This document shows, in pieces, positions 1-8,051 of a stretch of DNA of 64,000 bases. A program made the translations under genes and the position numbers. The stretch is taken from NCBI RefSeq assembly GCF_037139295.1, contig NZ_JBAXGR010000001.1, forward strand, positions 62,001 through 126,000. Reading direction: 5' to 3'. Position 1 is the first letter of the stretch. The number at the start of each line of letters is the position of its first letter. The stretch is from Aestuariivirga sp037139295 (GTDB lineage: Bacteria; Pseudomonadota; Alphaproteobacteria; Rhizobiales; Aestuariivirgaceae). Under the pieces are notes generated by a model. It did not search any database, was not told the DNA's origin, and saw only the letters and a program-made list of their open reading frames with translations.

Positions 1-615
1 ATCTCGGCCGCCCGCGGCGCGTTGGTGCCGGGCCGCCTCCAGTCGATCGGCGAGCTGTGGTACGAGTTCATCCACAACATGGTGAAGAGCGTGCTGGGGA
101 ACGAGGGCAAGGCCTTCTTCCCGCTGGTCTTCAGCCTGTTCTCCTTCGTGCTCGTGGCCAACATGCTCGGCATGTTCCCGTATTTCTTCACCGTGACGAG
201 CCACGTGGTGGTGACAGCCACGCTCGCCGTGTTCGTGATCCTGCTGGTGATCGTCGTCGGCATCGCCAAGCACGGGCTCGGCTGGTTCAAGCTCTTCGTG
301 CCGTCGGGCGTTCCCATGGTGATCCTGCCCTTCATCTCGGTGATCGAGGTGATCTCGTTCCTGTCGCGCCCGGTCAGCCTTGGCCTTCGTCTGTTCGGCA
401 ACATGCTGGCGGGCCACATCGTGCTGAAGGTGTTCGCGGGCTTCGTGGTGCTGCTGGCATCGATGGGCATCGGCGGCATCATCGGGTCCATCGCACCGCT
501 CGGCATGGCGGTGGCGCTCACCGCTCTCGAATTCCTTGTCGCGTTCCTGCAGGCCTTCGTGTTTGCGATCCTGACCTGCGTCTACCTCAACGACGCACTG
601 CATACCCATCACTAA
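1..615 (+). CDS. atpB: ATP synthase Fo subunit a, 5' truncated by the window edge
   Basis: Subunit a of the F-type ATP synthase; it forms the two proton half-channels beside the c-ring in the inner membrane. The reading frame is open from base 1, so the start codon lies upstream and only about the last 204 residues are present. Several long hydrophobic helices are visible. The segment SLGLRLFGNMLAGHIV carries the essential arginine of the proton path, and FLQAFVFAILTCVYLNDALH is the usual C-terminal helix. It is followed after 42 bases by atpE, in the standard Fo gene order. Identification is firm; only the N-terminus is unknown. Confidence 0.97.
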   Translation: MSAARGALVPGRLQSIGELWYEFIHNMVKSVLGNEGKAFFPLVFSLFSFVLVANMLGMFPYFFTVTSHVVVTATLAVFVILLVIVVGIAKHGLGWFKLFVPSGVPMVILPFISVIEVISFLSRPVSLGLRLFGNMLAGHIVLKVFAGFVVLLASMGIGGIIGSIAPLGMAVALTALEFLVAFLQAFVFAILTCVYLNDALHTHH

Positions 616-657
616 GCCTTCACCATCAACATCCATACAAAACTCAAGGAGAGACCA

Positions 658-885
658 ATGGATCCGATCGCAGCTAAGTACATCGGCGCCGGCATTGCCT
701 GCATCGGCATGGGTGGCGCCGGCATCGGCGTGGGCCACATCTTCGGCAACTTCCTGTCGGGTGCGCTCCGCAACCCCGCCGCTGCCGCTGCCCAGTTCAC
801 CAACGCGCTGATCGGCGCCGCTCTGGCCGAAGGCCTCGGCATCTTCTCGCTCGTCGTGGCGCTTCTCCTCCTGTTCGCCGTCTAA
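658..885 (+). CDS. atpE: ATP synthase Fo subunit c
   Basis: Proteolipid subunit of the rotating c-ring. The 75-residue protein is a helical hairpin: a first glycine-rich membrane helix, the polar loop R38-N39-P40, and a second helix with the proton-carrying carboxylate E58 in LIGAALAEGLGIF. This is the usual length and layout for the family. A strong ribosome-binding site (AAGGAGAGACCA) directly precedes the ATG, fitting the high copy number of this subunit. It sits between atpB and atpF' in the Fo operon. Confidence 0.98.
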   Translation: MDPIAAKYIGAGIACIGMGGAGIGVGHIFGNFLSGALRNPAAAAAQFTNALIGAALAEGLGIFSLVVALLLLFAV

Positions 886-960
886 TCACTTCACGGCTAA
901 CGATCGGAAGCCTAGCGGGCCTCAACATCCGCACAGGCTTCCCCTATTGAGGCTCAAGAC

Positions 961-1572
961 ATGTCGCAATCGACACTCGTCATCGCCCAGGCCACCACCA
1001 CCGAAGCCCCTGCCCCGGCAGCGGCGGAGGAAGGTGCGGCCACGGCCACCACAGAGGGCACGGGGGCTGAAGGCGGCCACCACGGCGGCTTCCCGCCGAT
1101 GGACGCGCATTCCTTCCCCTCCCAGATCTTCTGGCTGGTGATCTTCTTCGCGCTGCTCTACCTGCTGATGAGCAAGGTGGCGCTGCCGCGCATGGAAGCG
1201 GTGCTGAAGAACCGCCACAAGGCCATCGAGAGCGACCTCTCCAAGGCCTCGGCGCTGAAGCACGAGACCGAGGCGGCGATCCAGCACTACGAAAAGTCGC
1301 TGGCCGATGCCCGCGCCAATGCGCAGGGCATCGCCACCGAGACGCGCGCGAAGATCGCGGCCGAAATCGAGACCGAACGTTCGGCCCTCGAAAAGACCCT
1401 GTCGGTGAAGCTCGCCGAGGCTGACTCCCGCATCTCCGCCACCAAGGCGAAGGCGATGCAGGACGTGCATGAGGTTGCCGCCGAAACCGCCGCAGAGATC
1501 GTCTCGGCGCTGACGGGTGCACCCGTGAGCAAAGAACAGGCCGCCAAGGCCATTGCCGGTCTCAAGGGCTAA
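961..1572 (+). CDS. atpF': ATP synthase Fo subunit b' (second b-type subunit)
   Basis: Peripheral-stalk subunit b' that, with b, holds F1 still against the rotating ring. The 203-residue protein has a low-complexity Ala/Thr/Glu-rich N-terminal tail of about 45 residues, one membrane helix (QIFWLVIFFALLYLLM, about residues 55-72), and a long charged, alanine-rich coiled coil to the C-terminus. The extended N-terminal tail is what separates it from the following b subunit. Duplicated b/b' genes are typical of alphaproteobacteria and other photosynthetic-type Fo operons. Twelve bases separate it from atpF. Confidence 0.93.
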   Translation: MSQSTLVIAQATTTEAPAPAAAEEGAATATTEGTGAEGGHHGGFPPMDAHSFPSQIFWLVIFFALLYLLMSKVALPRMEAVLKNRHKAIESDLSKASALKHETEAAIQHYEKSLADARANAQGIATETRAKIAAEIETERSALEKTLSVKLAEADSRISATKAKAMQDVHEVAAETAAEIVSALTGAPVSKEQAAKAIAGLKG

Positions 1573-1584
1573 GGGAGAAGAACG

Positions 1585-2070
1585 ATGCACTTTGACGCAA
1601 CATTCTTCGCCCTGGTGGCGCTGATCATCTTCCTCGCGATCGCTGCCTATGCCGGCGCGTTCAAGAAGCTGGGTGCGGGTCTCGACAGCCGTGCGGACAG
1701 GATCCGCAAGGAACTCGAGCTCGCAACGCAGCTCCGCAAGGATGCTGAAGCGCTTCTCGCCGAATACAAGCAGAAGCGCCTCGACGCCGAGAAGGAGGCT
1801 GCCTCCATCATCTCCGCCGCCAAGTCGGATGCCGAGGAGTTCGCCACCGAGACGCGCCGCAAGCTGACCGAGTCGCTGGAGCGCCGCTCCCGCCAAGCCG
1901 AGCAGAAGATCGCCCAGGCCGAAGCCGCCGCGATCAAGGACGTGCGCAACGTCGCAACCGACCTCGCCATCGCCGCATCCCACCACCTTGCCGCGGAAGC
2001 GGCCAGGGGCTCCAAAGGCGCGGAGCTCATCTCGCAGTCGATCGGCGCGGTGAAGAACCGGCTGAATTGA
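1585..2070 (+). CDS. atpF: ATP synthase Fo subunit b
   Basis: Peripheral-stalk subunit b. It has 161 residues: a single N-terminal membrane helix (FFALVALIIFLAIAAYAG, about residues 7-24) followed by a continuous charged coiled coil rich in A, E, K and R that reaches F1. Length and layout match the family. The ribosome-binding site GGGAGAAG lies just before the ATG. It is the last gene of the Fo operon here and is followed by a clear intrinsic terminator, so the F1 genes must be elsewhere, as is usual in alphaproteobacteria. Confidence 0.95.
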   Translation: MHFDATFFALVALIIFLAIAAYAGAFKKLGAGLDSRADRIRKELELATQLRKDAEALLAEYKQKRLDAEKEAASIISAAKSDAEEFATETRRKLTESLERRSRQAEQKIAQAEAAAIKDVRNVATDLAIAASHHLAAEAARGSKGAELISQSIGAVKNRLN

Positions 2071-2093
2071 GGGTTTCTCAGAACGGATCGAAG

Positions 2094-2120
2094 AGCCCGG
2101 CCGAGAGCCCGGGCTTTTTT
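2094..2120 (+). terminator. Intrinsic terminator of the atpBEF'F operon
   Basis: AGCCCGG (2094-2100) pairs perfectly with CCGGGCT (2109-2115) across an 8-base loop, followed immediately by a run of T. It lies 24 bases after the atpF stop codon, in the right orientation to end the Fo operon. Confidence 0.88.
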
Positions 2121-2147
2121 ATTTGTCGTCCGCCCCCACTCTCACCC

Positions 2148-2228
2148 GTCACCCCGGCGAAAGCCGGGGCCCAGTTTTGGGCATCGGCCACGCGGACAGC
2201 TGGTTCCCGGCCTTCGCCGGGAGGACGG
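2148..2228. repeat. Palindromic intergenic repeat, family A, copy 1
   Basis: Two GC-rich hairpins, built on GTCACCCCGGCGAAAGCCGG at the left and CCCGGCCTTCGCCGGGAGGA at the right, face each other around a short spacer. The same arrangement recurs at 3254, 13673 and 52771, with a half copy at 59437. It fills most of the gap between the atp terminator and the convergent SEC-C gene. Confidence 0.8.
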
Positions 2229-2263
2229 CAATGCGGGGTGGGAAAGCGGCGGCGGAACTCACC

Positions 2264-3166
2264 TCAGGCGAGGCAGCACTTCTTGAATTTCTTGCCGGAA
2301 CCGCAGGGGCACGGATCGTTTCGTCCCACGTGGCGGTTGGGGTTATAGGCGATGTCCGCCAAGTCCCACGGAAAGGCTGAGCCGCCGGCGCCGGACGCTT
2401 TGGCGCTGTTCTCTCTGATGTAGGCTTCCGAATAGCGATACCAGCGCGAGACGTCTTCGATGGCGTCGATCCGATGCGGATGGATGAAGCACCTGCCATA
2501 CCAGCCGTCATCCGAGAGATCTCTTGGCCGGCCCTGATCGATGGCGTCGAAATCGTCCAGCGCGTAAATCGCTTCACGGCGCGGGACCGCGGCAATCACC
2601 GCGCGGGCTTCCGGCAGCCAATCGCCAACGCCCAGCATGGCGACGGCGGCGGCCCACTCGTTCGTCACCACCATGTGTGCGCCGGGTTCGAGCTGCGGCT
2701 TAATGCTGCCAATGAGGGCGATGGCGTCCTGCCGCTGTTCCGGCCGGTCAATGCCGATGCGCACGACGGCGGAGATCGCCTGGCTGCGCGCGAAGCTATA
2801 GGCTTTGGGATCGAGAATGATGTCGCGCAGCGGCGTCAGGTCGCTGTCCGCCACGTTTGTCAGCACGCGGTTTCCGATCTCCGTCAGGCAATCGCCCAGC
2901 AGCCCTTCCAAAACCTCCTCATCGAGGCGCAGAAATGCCGCGATCGGGCGGTAGCTGCGCGAGTCGCCCCACTGACCGAGAATCTCTAGCATCAGGCCAT
3001 AGGCGTCGCGATAGGGCAGGCCCTCATAAGGCGTCTGCGCGGCCTGTTTGAATGCCTGCAGAAACACCGGCAACATCGCTTCCCGGTCGGCAAGCGCCGC
3101 CTGAATGGCTGCAAGCGGCGCGGTCCTGCTTGTTTGAAGGTCTTCCAGGACTTGGTTCGGCGTCAT
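2264..3166 (-). CDS. SEC-C motif protein with DUF1186-like helical repeats
   Basis: A protein of about 300 residues of unknown function. Its body is predicted to be all-helical, with repeat-like segments resembling the DUF1186 family. The last 20 residues form a SEC-C zinc-binding motif (GRNDPCPCGSGKKFKKCC), the same small metal module found at the SecA C-terminus and in many unrelated proteins, where it mediates protein contacts. I chose the ATG at 3166 (MTPNQVLEDL); a GTG at 3208 would add 14 residues that do not look conserved. It is a stand-alone gene with repeats on both sides. The family call is moderate and no function should be inferred beyond zinc binding. Confidence 0.75.
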   Translation of the reverse strand: MTPNQVLEDLQTSRTAPLAAIQAALADREAMLPVFLQAFKQAAQTPYEGLPYRDAYGLMLEILGQWGDSRSYRPIAAFLRLDEEVLEGLLGDCLTEIGNRVLTNVADSDLTPLRDIILDPKAYSFARSQAISAVVRIGIDRPEQRQDAIALIGSIKPQLEPGAHMVVTNEWAAAVAMLGVGDWLPEARAVIAAVPRREAIYALDDFDAIDQGRPRDLSDDGWYGRCFIHPHRIDAIEDVSRWYRYSEAYIRENSAKASGAGGSAFPWDLADIAYNPNRHVGRNDPCPCGSGKKFKKCCLA

Positions 3167-3253
3167 GGCCCCCGAATCCTTATCGGAGAAAGAGATTAGC
3201 GCAAACACTTCCGCGCAGAAACGGGTTTGCGTTCGGCGTCAACACCTCCTTCT

Positions 3254-3330
3254 GTCACCCCCGTGAAGGCTCGGCCCCGCTTCAGGCCTCCGCCAATCGG
3301 AAAGCGGGGTCCCGGCTTTCGCCGGGATGC
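3254..3330. repeat. Palindromic intergenic repeat, family A, copy 2
   Basis: A degenerate copy of the family seen at 2148: GTCACCCCCGTGAAGGCTCG at the left and CCCGGCTTTCGCCGGGATGC at the right, with GCCCCGCTT and AAAGCGGGG as an inner inverted pair. It lies just downstream of gcvP and could fold in its mRNA 3' end. Confidence 0.75.
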
Positions 3331-3342
3331 CGGGCCTTTGCG

Positions 3343-6246
3343 CTACTCCGCCGCCTCCATGTAATTCGCCATGGGCGGGCAGGTGCAGACGAGGTTGCGG
3401 TCGCCGAACACGTTGTCGACGCGGGCCACCGGCGGCCAGTACTTGTCGTTGGGATAGCCCTTCAGCGGGAAGAAGGCCTTCTCCTTCGAGTAGGGGTGCT
3501 TCCAATCGCCCAGCAGCAGGCGGTGGGTGTGGGGCGCGTTCTTCAGCACGTTGTCGAGCCTGTCGGCTCTTCCCTCCTCCACCTCGGCGATCTCCTTCCT
3601 GATCTCGATCATCGCGTCGCAGAACCGGTCGAGCTCACGCTTGGATTCCGATTCCGTCGGCTCGATCATCAACGTGTCGGGGACGGGGAAGGACATGGTG
3701 GGCGCGTGGAAGCCATAGTCGACGAGGCGCTTGGCCACGTCTTCAACCGAAAGCCCCGTGCGCTCCTTCAGCCAGCGCAGGTCGATGATGCACTCATGCG
3801 CCACGAAGCCGCCGGGCCCCTTGTAGAGCACCGGGAAATGTGGATCGAGGCGCTTGGCCATGTAGTTGGCGTTGAGGATGGCCATCATCGTCGCCTTCTT
3901 CAGTCCCTCGCCGCCCATCATGGCGATATAGGTCCATGAGATCGGCAGGATCGAGGCCGAGCCCCAGGGGGCGGCCGAGACGGCACCCTGGCTCTGGTCC
4001 TTGCCCGCTGCGGGGTTCACACCCGTGACGACGCCATGGCCCGGCAGGAAGGGCGCCAGATGCGCCTTGACGCCGATCGGGCCAACGCCCGGCCCGCCGC
4101 CGCCATGCGGGATGCAGAAGGTCTTGTGCAGGTTCATGTGGCAGACGTCCGCGCCCAATTCAGCTGGCCTGACGAGGCCCACCTGCGCATTGAGGTTGGC
4201 GCCGTCGAGATAGACCTGCCCGCCATTGGCGTGCACCGTGTCGCAGATCTCCTTGATCGCCGTCTCGAACACGCCATGCGTGGACGGATAGGTGATCATG
4301 AGGGCCGCCAGATGGTCCTTGTGCTCGGTCGCCTTCTTCTTGAGGTCAGCCACGTCGACGTTGCCATGCTCGTCGCAGGCCACGACCACCACCTTCATGC
4401 CCGCCATGACGGCGGAAGCCGGATTGGTGCCATGCGCCGAGACGGGGATCAGGCACACGTCGCGCTGCGTATCACCCGCTGAGTCATGATAGCCGCGAAT
4501 GGCGAGGAGGCCCGCATATTCGCCCTGGCTGCCGGCATTGGGCTGCAGCGACACGGCATCGAAGCCGGTGATCTCCGCCAGCATCTCCTCCAGCTCCTCG
4601 AAGAGCTGCTGGTAGCCCTGCGCCTGTTCCAGCGGTGCAAAGGGATGCAGCATCGAGAAGCTGCGCCAGGTGACGGGGATCATCTCCGTCGTGGCGTTGA
4701 GCTTCATGGTGCAGGAGCCGAGCGGAATCATCGCCTGGTCCAGCGCCACGTCCTTCACCTGCAGATGCCGCAGATAGCGCAGCATTTCGGTTTCCGAATG
4801 ATACATCGAGAAAACGGGATGCGTGAGATAGCTCGAGGTGCGGCGCAGCGCCTCCGGGATCGTCTCCTTCACCCTGGCGTCGACCTCGTCGATCGAGATG
4901 CGCTCAAGCGCGTCGGTCTTGAATACGGTCAGGAGGCGTTCGAGTTCCTGCCGGCGGATCGACTGGTCGAACGAGATGCCGAGATGATCGGCATCGACGA
5001 AGCGCAGGTTGATGCGCTGTTCCTTGGCCTTGGCCCACAGCGCGTGGGCGCGGCCCGGCGCGTGGATCGTCACCGTGTCGAAGAAGCTCTTCGTCGTCAC
5101 CTCATAGCCGAAGCCCGTCACCGCGGCGGCGAAAATCTCCGCCATGCGGTGGGTGCGTTCGGCCATTTTCCTTATGCCCTTGGGCCCGTTATAGACGGCG
5201 AACATGGCGGCGATGACCGCCAGCAGCACCTGCGCGGTGCAGATGTTGCTGGTCGCCTTCTCGCGGCGGATATGCTGCTCGCGCGTCTGCAGCGCCATGC
5301 GCAGCGCGCGGTGGCCCTCGGCATCGACCGAGACGCCGATGACGCGGCCCGGCATGGCGCGCTTGTATTCATCCTTGGTGGCGAAGAAGGCGGCATGTGG
5401 GCCGCCATAGCCCATGGGCACGCCGAAGCGCTGGGCGGAGCCGATGGCGATGTCCGCCCCAAGCTCGCCCGGCGGCGTGAGCAGCGCCAGCGCCAGCAGG
5501 TCGGTGGCCATGATGGCCAGCGCGCCGGCACCATGGAGCTTCGAGATCACGCCGCGCCAGTCGCGCACCTCGCCGGAGGAACCCGGATAGGAGAGCAGTG
5601 CCGCGAAGACTGTCTCCGGCTTCAGGTCCTTCATCGGGTCACCGATGATGACGTCATAGCCGAAGGCGCGCGCGCGGGTCTCGATCACGCCGATGGTCTG
5701 CGGGTGCGTGTCATGATCTATGAAGAAGGCATTGGCGGTGGTCTTCACCGCGCGCTTGGCCATGCTCATGGCCTCTGCCGCGGCGGTGCTCTCATCCAAG
5801 AGCGAGGCATTGGCGATCTCGAGGCCGGTCATGTCGATGATCATCTGCTGGAAGTTCAACAGTGCTTCGAGGCGGCCCTGGCTCACCTCCGCCTGGTAGG
5901 GCGTATAGGCGGTGTACCAGCCGGGGTTCTCCAGCACGTTGCGCAGGATGACCTTGGGCGTGACGGTGCCGTAGTAGCCCATGCCGATCATCGAGACGAA
6001 GACGTCGTTCCGCTCCGCCATGGCACGGAGATAGGACAGCGCCGTGCGCTCCGGCATGGCCTTCTTGAGTTCGAGGGGCCGCTTGGTGCGGATATTCTCC
6101 GGCACCACCTGGGCGATGAAGTCATCGAGCGATGTGGCGCCGAGGCTCTTCAGCATCTCGGCGGTGTCGGTGGAGTCGGGCCCGATGTGGCGGGCAATGA
6201 AGTTCGCGCCGGGTTCAAGCTCGGCGAATGTGGGGCGGGTGGCCAT
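3343..6246 (-). CDS. gcvP: Glycine dehydrogenase (decarboxylating), P protein
   Basis: P protein of the glycine cleavage system. It decarboxylates glycine with pyridoxal phosphate and passes the aminomethyl group to the lipoyl arm of GcvH. The 967-residue chain is the single-polypeptide form (about 950-970 residues), with an N-terminal half that lacks the cofactor lysine and a catalytic C-terminal half. The PLP lysine is K708 in NLHKTFCIPHGGGGPG, followed by the glycine-rich stretch of the family. It is the third gene of gcvT-gcvH-gcvP, starting 4 bases after gcvH, so it is under control of the upstream glycine riboswitch. Confidence 0.98.
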   Translation of the reverse strand: MATRPTFAELEPGANFIARHIGPDSTDTAEMLKSLGATSLDDFIAQVVPENIRTKRPLELKKAMPERTALSYLRAMAERNDVFVSMIGMGYYGTVTPKVILRNVLENPGWYTAYTPYQAEVSQGRLEALLNFQQMIIDMTGLEIANASLLDESTAAAEAMSMAKRAVKTTANAFFIDHDTHPQTIGVIETRARAFGYDVIIGDPMKDLKPETVFAALLSYPGSSGEVRDWRGVISKLHGAGALAIMATDLLALALLTPPGELGADIAIGSAQRFGVPMGYGGPHAAFFATKDEYKRAMPGRVIGVSVDAEGHRALRMALQTREQHIRREKATSNICTAQVLLAVIAAMFAVYNGPKGIRKMAERTHRMAEIFAAAVTGFGYEVTTKSFFDTVTIHAPGRAHALWAKAKEQRINLRFVDADHLGISFDQSIRRQELERLLTVFKTDALERISIDEVDARVKETIPEALRRTSSYLTHPVFSMYHSETEMLRYLRHLQVKDVALDQAMIPLGSCTMKLNATTEMIPVTWRSFSMLHPFAPLEQAQGYQQLFEELEEMLAEITGFDAVSLQPNAGSQGEYAGLLAIRGYHDSAGDTQRDVCLIPVSAHGTNPASAVMAGMKVVVVACDEHGNVDVADLKKKATEHKDHLAALMITYPSTHGVFETAIKEICDTVHANGGQVYLDGANLNAQVGLVRPAELGADVCHMNLHKTFCIPHGGGGPGVGPIGVKAHLAPFLPGHGVVTGVNPAAGKDQSQGAVSAAPWGSASILPISWTYIAMMGGEGLKKATMMAILNANYMAKRLDPHFPVLYKGPGGFVAHECIIDLRWLKERTGLSVEDVAKRLVDYGFHAPTMSFPVPDTLMIEPTESESKRELDRFCDAMIEIRKEIAEVEEGRADRLDNVLKNAPHTHRLLLGDWKHPYSKEKAFFPLKGYPNDKYWPPVARVDNVFGDRNLVCTCPPMANYMEAAE

Positions 6247-6250
6247 GATC

Positions 6251-6619
6251 TTATCCGTTCACCAGCTTGTCATAGGCGGGTTTGTCCATCAGCTCGTCGA
6301 GTTCGGCCGGGTTCGAGAGCTTCACCTTCATGAACCATGCGCCGCTCTCGGCATCGCGGTTGACGAGCGCCGGATCGCCTTCGAGTTCCTTGTTCACTTC
6401 GACGACCTCGCCCGAGACGGGCACATAGACCTCGCTCGCGGCCTTGACGCTTTCGACGACGGCGGCCTGCTCATGTGCGGCGACCTTCTTGCCGATCGCC
6501 GGAAGCTCGATGAAGACCACGTCACCCAGCTGCTCCTGGGCGTGGTTGGTGATGCCGATGGTGGCGATGCCGTTCTCGACGATCACCCACTCATGGTCCT
6601 TGCTGTACTTGGCAGTCAT
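6251..6619 (-). CDS. gcvH: Glycine cleavage system H protein
   Basis: Lipoyl carrier that shuttles the aminomethyl intermediate between the P and T proteins. At 122 residues it is of normal size. The lipoylated lysine is K59 in the canonical context VVESVKAASEVYVPVSGEV. It lies between gcvT (12 bases upstream) and gcvP (4 bases downstream) in one transcription unit on the minus strand. Confidence 0.98.
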   Translation of the reverse strand: MTAKYSKDHEWVIVENGIATIGITNHAQEQLGDVVFIELPAIGKKVAAHEQAAVVESVKAASEVYVPVSGEVVEVNKELEGDPALVNRDAESGAWFMKVKLSNPAELDELMDKPAYDKLVNG

Positions 6620-6631
6620 GTGGAGAGGCTC

Positions 6632-7750
6632 CTAGCGTTTGAAGCGGTTGGGAATGAAGGGAAGGGTGACGATTTCGGCGGGCAAGGGTTGCCCGCGCAC
6701 GATGAGATTGATTTTCGTACCCGGTGCGGCGCTTGCGGTGTCGACATAGCCCATGGCAACGGGGCCGCCGACTGAGGGACCGAAGCCGCCGGAGGTGATC
6801 TTTCCGATCTCGCGGCCGGCAGCATCGGTGACAACCGTGCCATCACGCGCCGGAGCGCGGCCCTCGGGCTTGATGCCGACGCGCTTTCGCGCCGCGCCTT
6901 CAGCGAGTTCCTTCTGCACGCGGGCTGCACCGATGAAGCCGCCTTCGGTTCTCCGGCGCTTCTGGATCGACCACACGAGATCGGCCTCGACCGGCGAGAT
7001 CGCCTCGTCGAGCTCATGGCCATAAAGGCAGAGCCCGCCTTCGAGGCGCAGCGAATCGCGCGCGCCCAGCCCCACCGGCTTCACCAGCGGGTCTGACAGC
7101 AGAAGATCCCACAGCTTCGAAGCATCGGCGCTGGACACCGAGATTTCGAAGCCGTCCTCGCCGGTGTAGCCCGAGCGCGAGACCCGGGCACTGATGCCGC
7201 CGATCTCGACGTCAGCGTAATGCATGAAGGCAATGTCCTTCACCGCGGGCGCCAGCTTCGCCAGCGCCTCCTCGCCCTTGGGGCCCTGCAGCGCGACAAG
7301 CGAGAGATCGTCACGCCGTGTGAGCTTCACGCCCTCGGCCAAATGCTTCTGCATCCAGCCGTAGTCATGTTCCTTGCGGCCGGCATTGACGACCACGTAG
7401 AGCGTTCCGTCCTTCACGTGGCGGGTGATCATCAGGTCATCCAGCGTGCCGCCCTCTTCGTTGAGGAACTGCGAATAGCGCTGCTGGTGGGGCTTCAGGC
7501 TCAGCACATCGGCGGGGACGAGCGCCTCCATGGCTTTTGCCACCGTCTCGAAGTCAGCGCCTTCAAGAAGGCACTGGCCCATGTGGGAGACATCGAAGAG
7601 GCCTGCGCTCTGGCGCGTCCAGTTGTGCTCGGCGATGATGCCTGCGGGGTATTGCACCGGCATGTCATAGCCTGCGAAGGGCACCATGCGGGCGCCCAGC
7701 TTCACGTGGTTCTCGTAAAGGGAAGTTCGGTGGGGAGCGCTGTCGCTCAT
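6632..7750 (-). CDS. gcvT: Aminomethyltransferase, glycine cleavage T protein
   Basis: T protein; it transfers the methylene group from the H protein to tetrahydrofolate and releases ammonia. From the ATG at 7750 (MSDSAPHRTSLYENHVKLGA) it has 372 residues, the usual length. The open frame extends upstream to 7879, but that part is the riboswitch and expression platform, so the longer start is rejected. A Shine-Dalgarno GGAGA lies about 10 bases upstream of the chosen ATG. The N-terminal folate-binding region with FDVSHMGQ and the C-terminal barrel are both present. First gene of gcvT-gcvH-gcvP. Confidence 0.96.
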   Translation of the reverse strand: MSDSAPHRTSLYENHVKLGARMVPFAGYDMPVQYPAGIIAEHNWTRQSAGLFDVSHMGQCLLEGADFETVAKAMEALVPADVLSLKPHQQRYSQFLNEEGGTLDDLMITRHVKDGTLYVVVNAGRKEHDYGWMQKHLAEGVKLTRRDDLSLVALQGPKGEEALAKLAPAVKDIAFMHYADVEIGGISARVSRSGYTGEDGFEISVSSADASKLWDLLLSDPLVKPVGLGARDSLRLEGGLCLYGHELDEAISPVEADLVWSIQKRRRTEGGFIGAARVQKELAEGAARKRVGIKPEGRAPARDGTVVTDAAGREIGKITSGGFGPSVGGPVAMGYVDTASAAPGTKINLIVRGQPLPAEIVTLPFIPNRFKR

Positions 7751-7799
7751 CTCAATCGCGTCTCCGGACAAAGCGTGGCCAGACCCGGCGAAGCCGGAT

Positions 7800-7988
7800 C
7801 TGCCCCCTCTGTACGAGACCTGAGAGATTTCACATCCGGGATGCGGATGCTTGCTCCTTCGGTGAGCGGGAACTGTCACAGACCCGCTACTCTCCAGAGT
7901 TCGACCTTACGCCCTGCCGGTCCTTTTGCCTGAGAGTTTCCGGGGCGGTTGCTCCTTCGGCGCCGGTTTGACCCGGTCTCTTCCGCAC
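7800..7988 (-). promoter_or_regulatory. Tandem glycine riboswitch
   Basis: Two consecutive glycine aptamers lie in the gcvT leader, read on the minus strand. The first has the hallmarks GCCGAAGGAGCAACC and AAACTCTCAGGCAAAAGGACC (split by a few bases), the second CACCGAAGGAGCAAGC and GAAATCTCTCAGG followed by GTACAGAGGG. A short linker with CTCTGGAGAG joins them. After aptamer 2 comes a strong hairpin (7782-7800, GATCCGGC/GCCGGGTC with a 3-base loop), and then the ribosome-binding site. Known members usually turn on gcv expression when glycine is abundant. The aptamer call rests on these conserved blocks. Confidence 0.93.
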
Positions 7989-8011
7989 AGGGCGCTGTGC
8001 TGAACGGGGCG

Positions 8012-8039
8012 AGAGTAGGCCGATGGTCATTCAAGTCAA
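8012..8039 (-). promoter_or_regulatory. Probable promoter of gcvT-gcvH-gcvP
   Basis: On the minus strand, TTGACT (8034-8039) and TACTCT (8012-8017) are separated by 16 bases. This would place the transcript start near 8004, just ahead of the first glycine aptamer. Position and match are good, but promoter calls in GC-rich alphaproteobacteria are uncertain. Confidence 0.5.
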
Positions 8040-8051
8040 GCGCGCCTGACG

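Noticed and set aside
2067..2380. Two small plus-strand frames after atpF
   Set aside because: They cover the terminator and a family A repeat and run into the end of the SEC-C gene.
4486..6333. Open frame of over 600 codons on the plus strand opposite gcvP
   Set aside because: It mirrors the codon structure of gcvP, is rich in R, H, G and D as such shadows are in GC-rich DNA, and has no family features.
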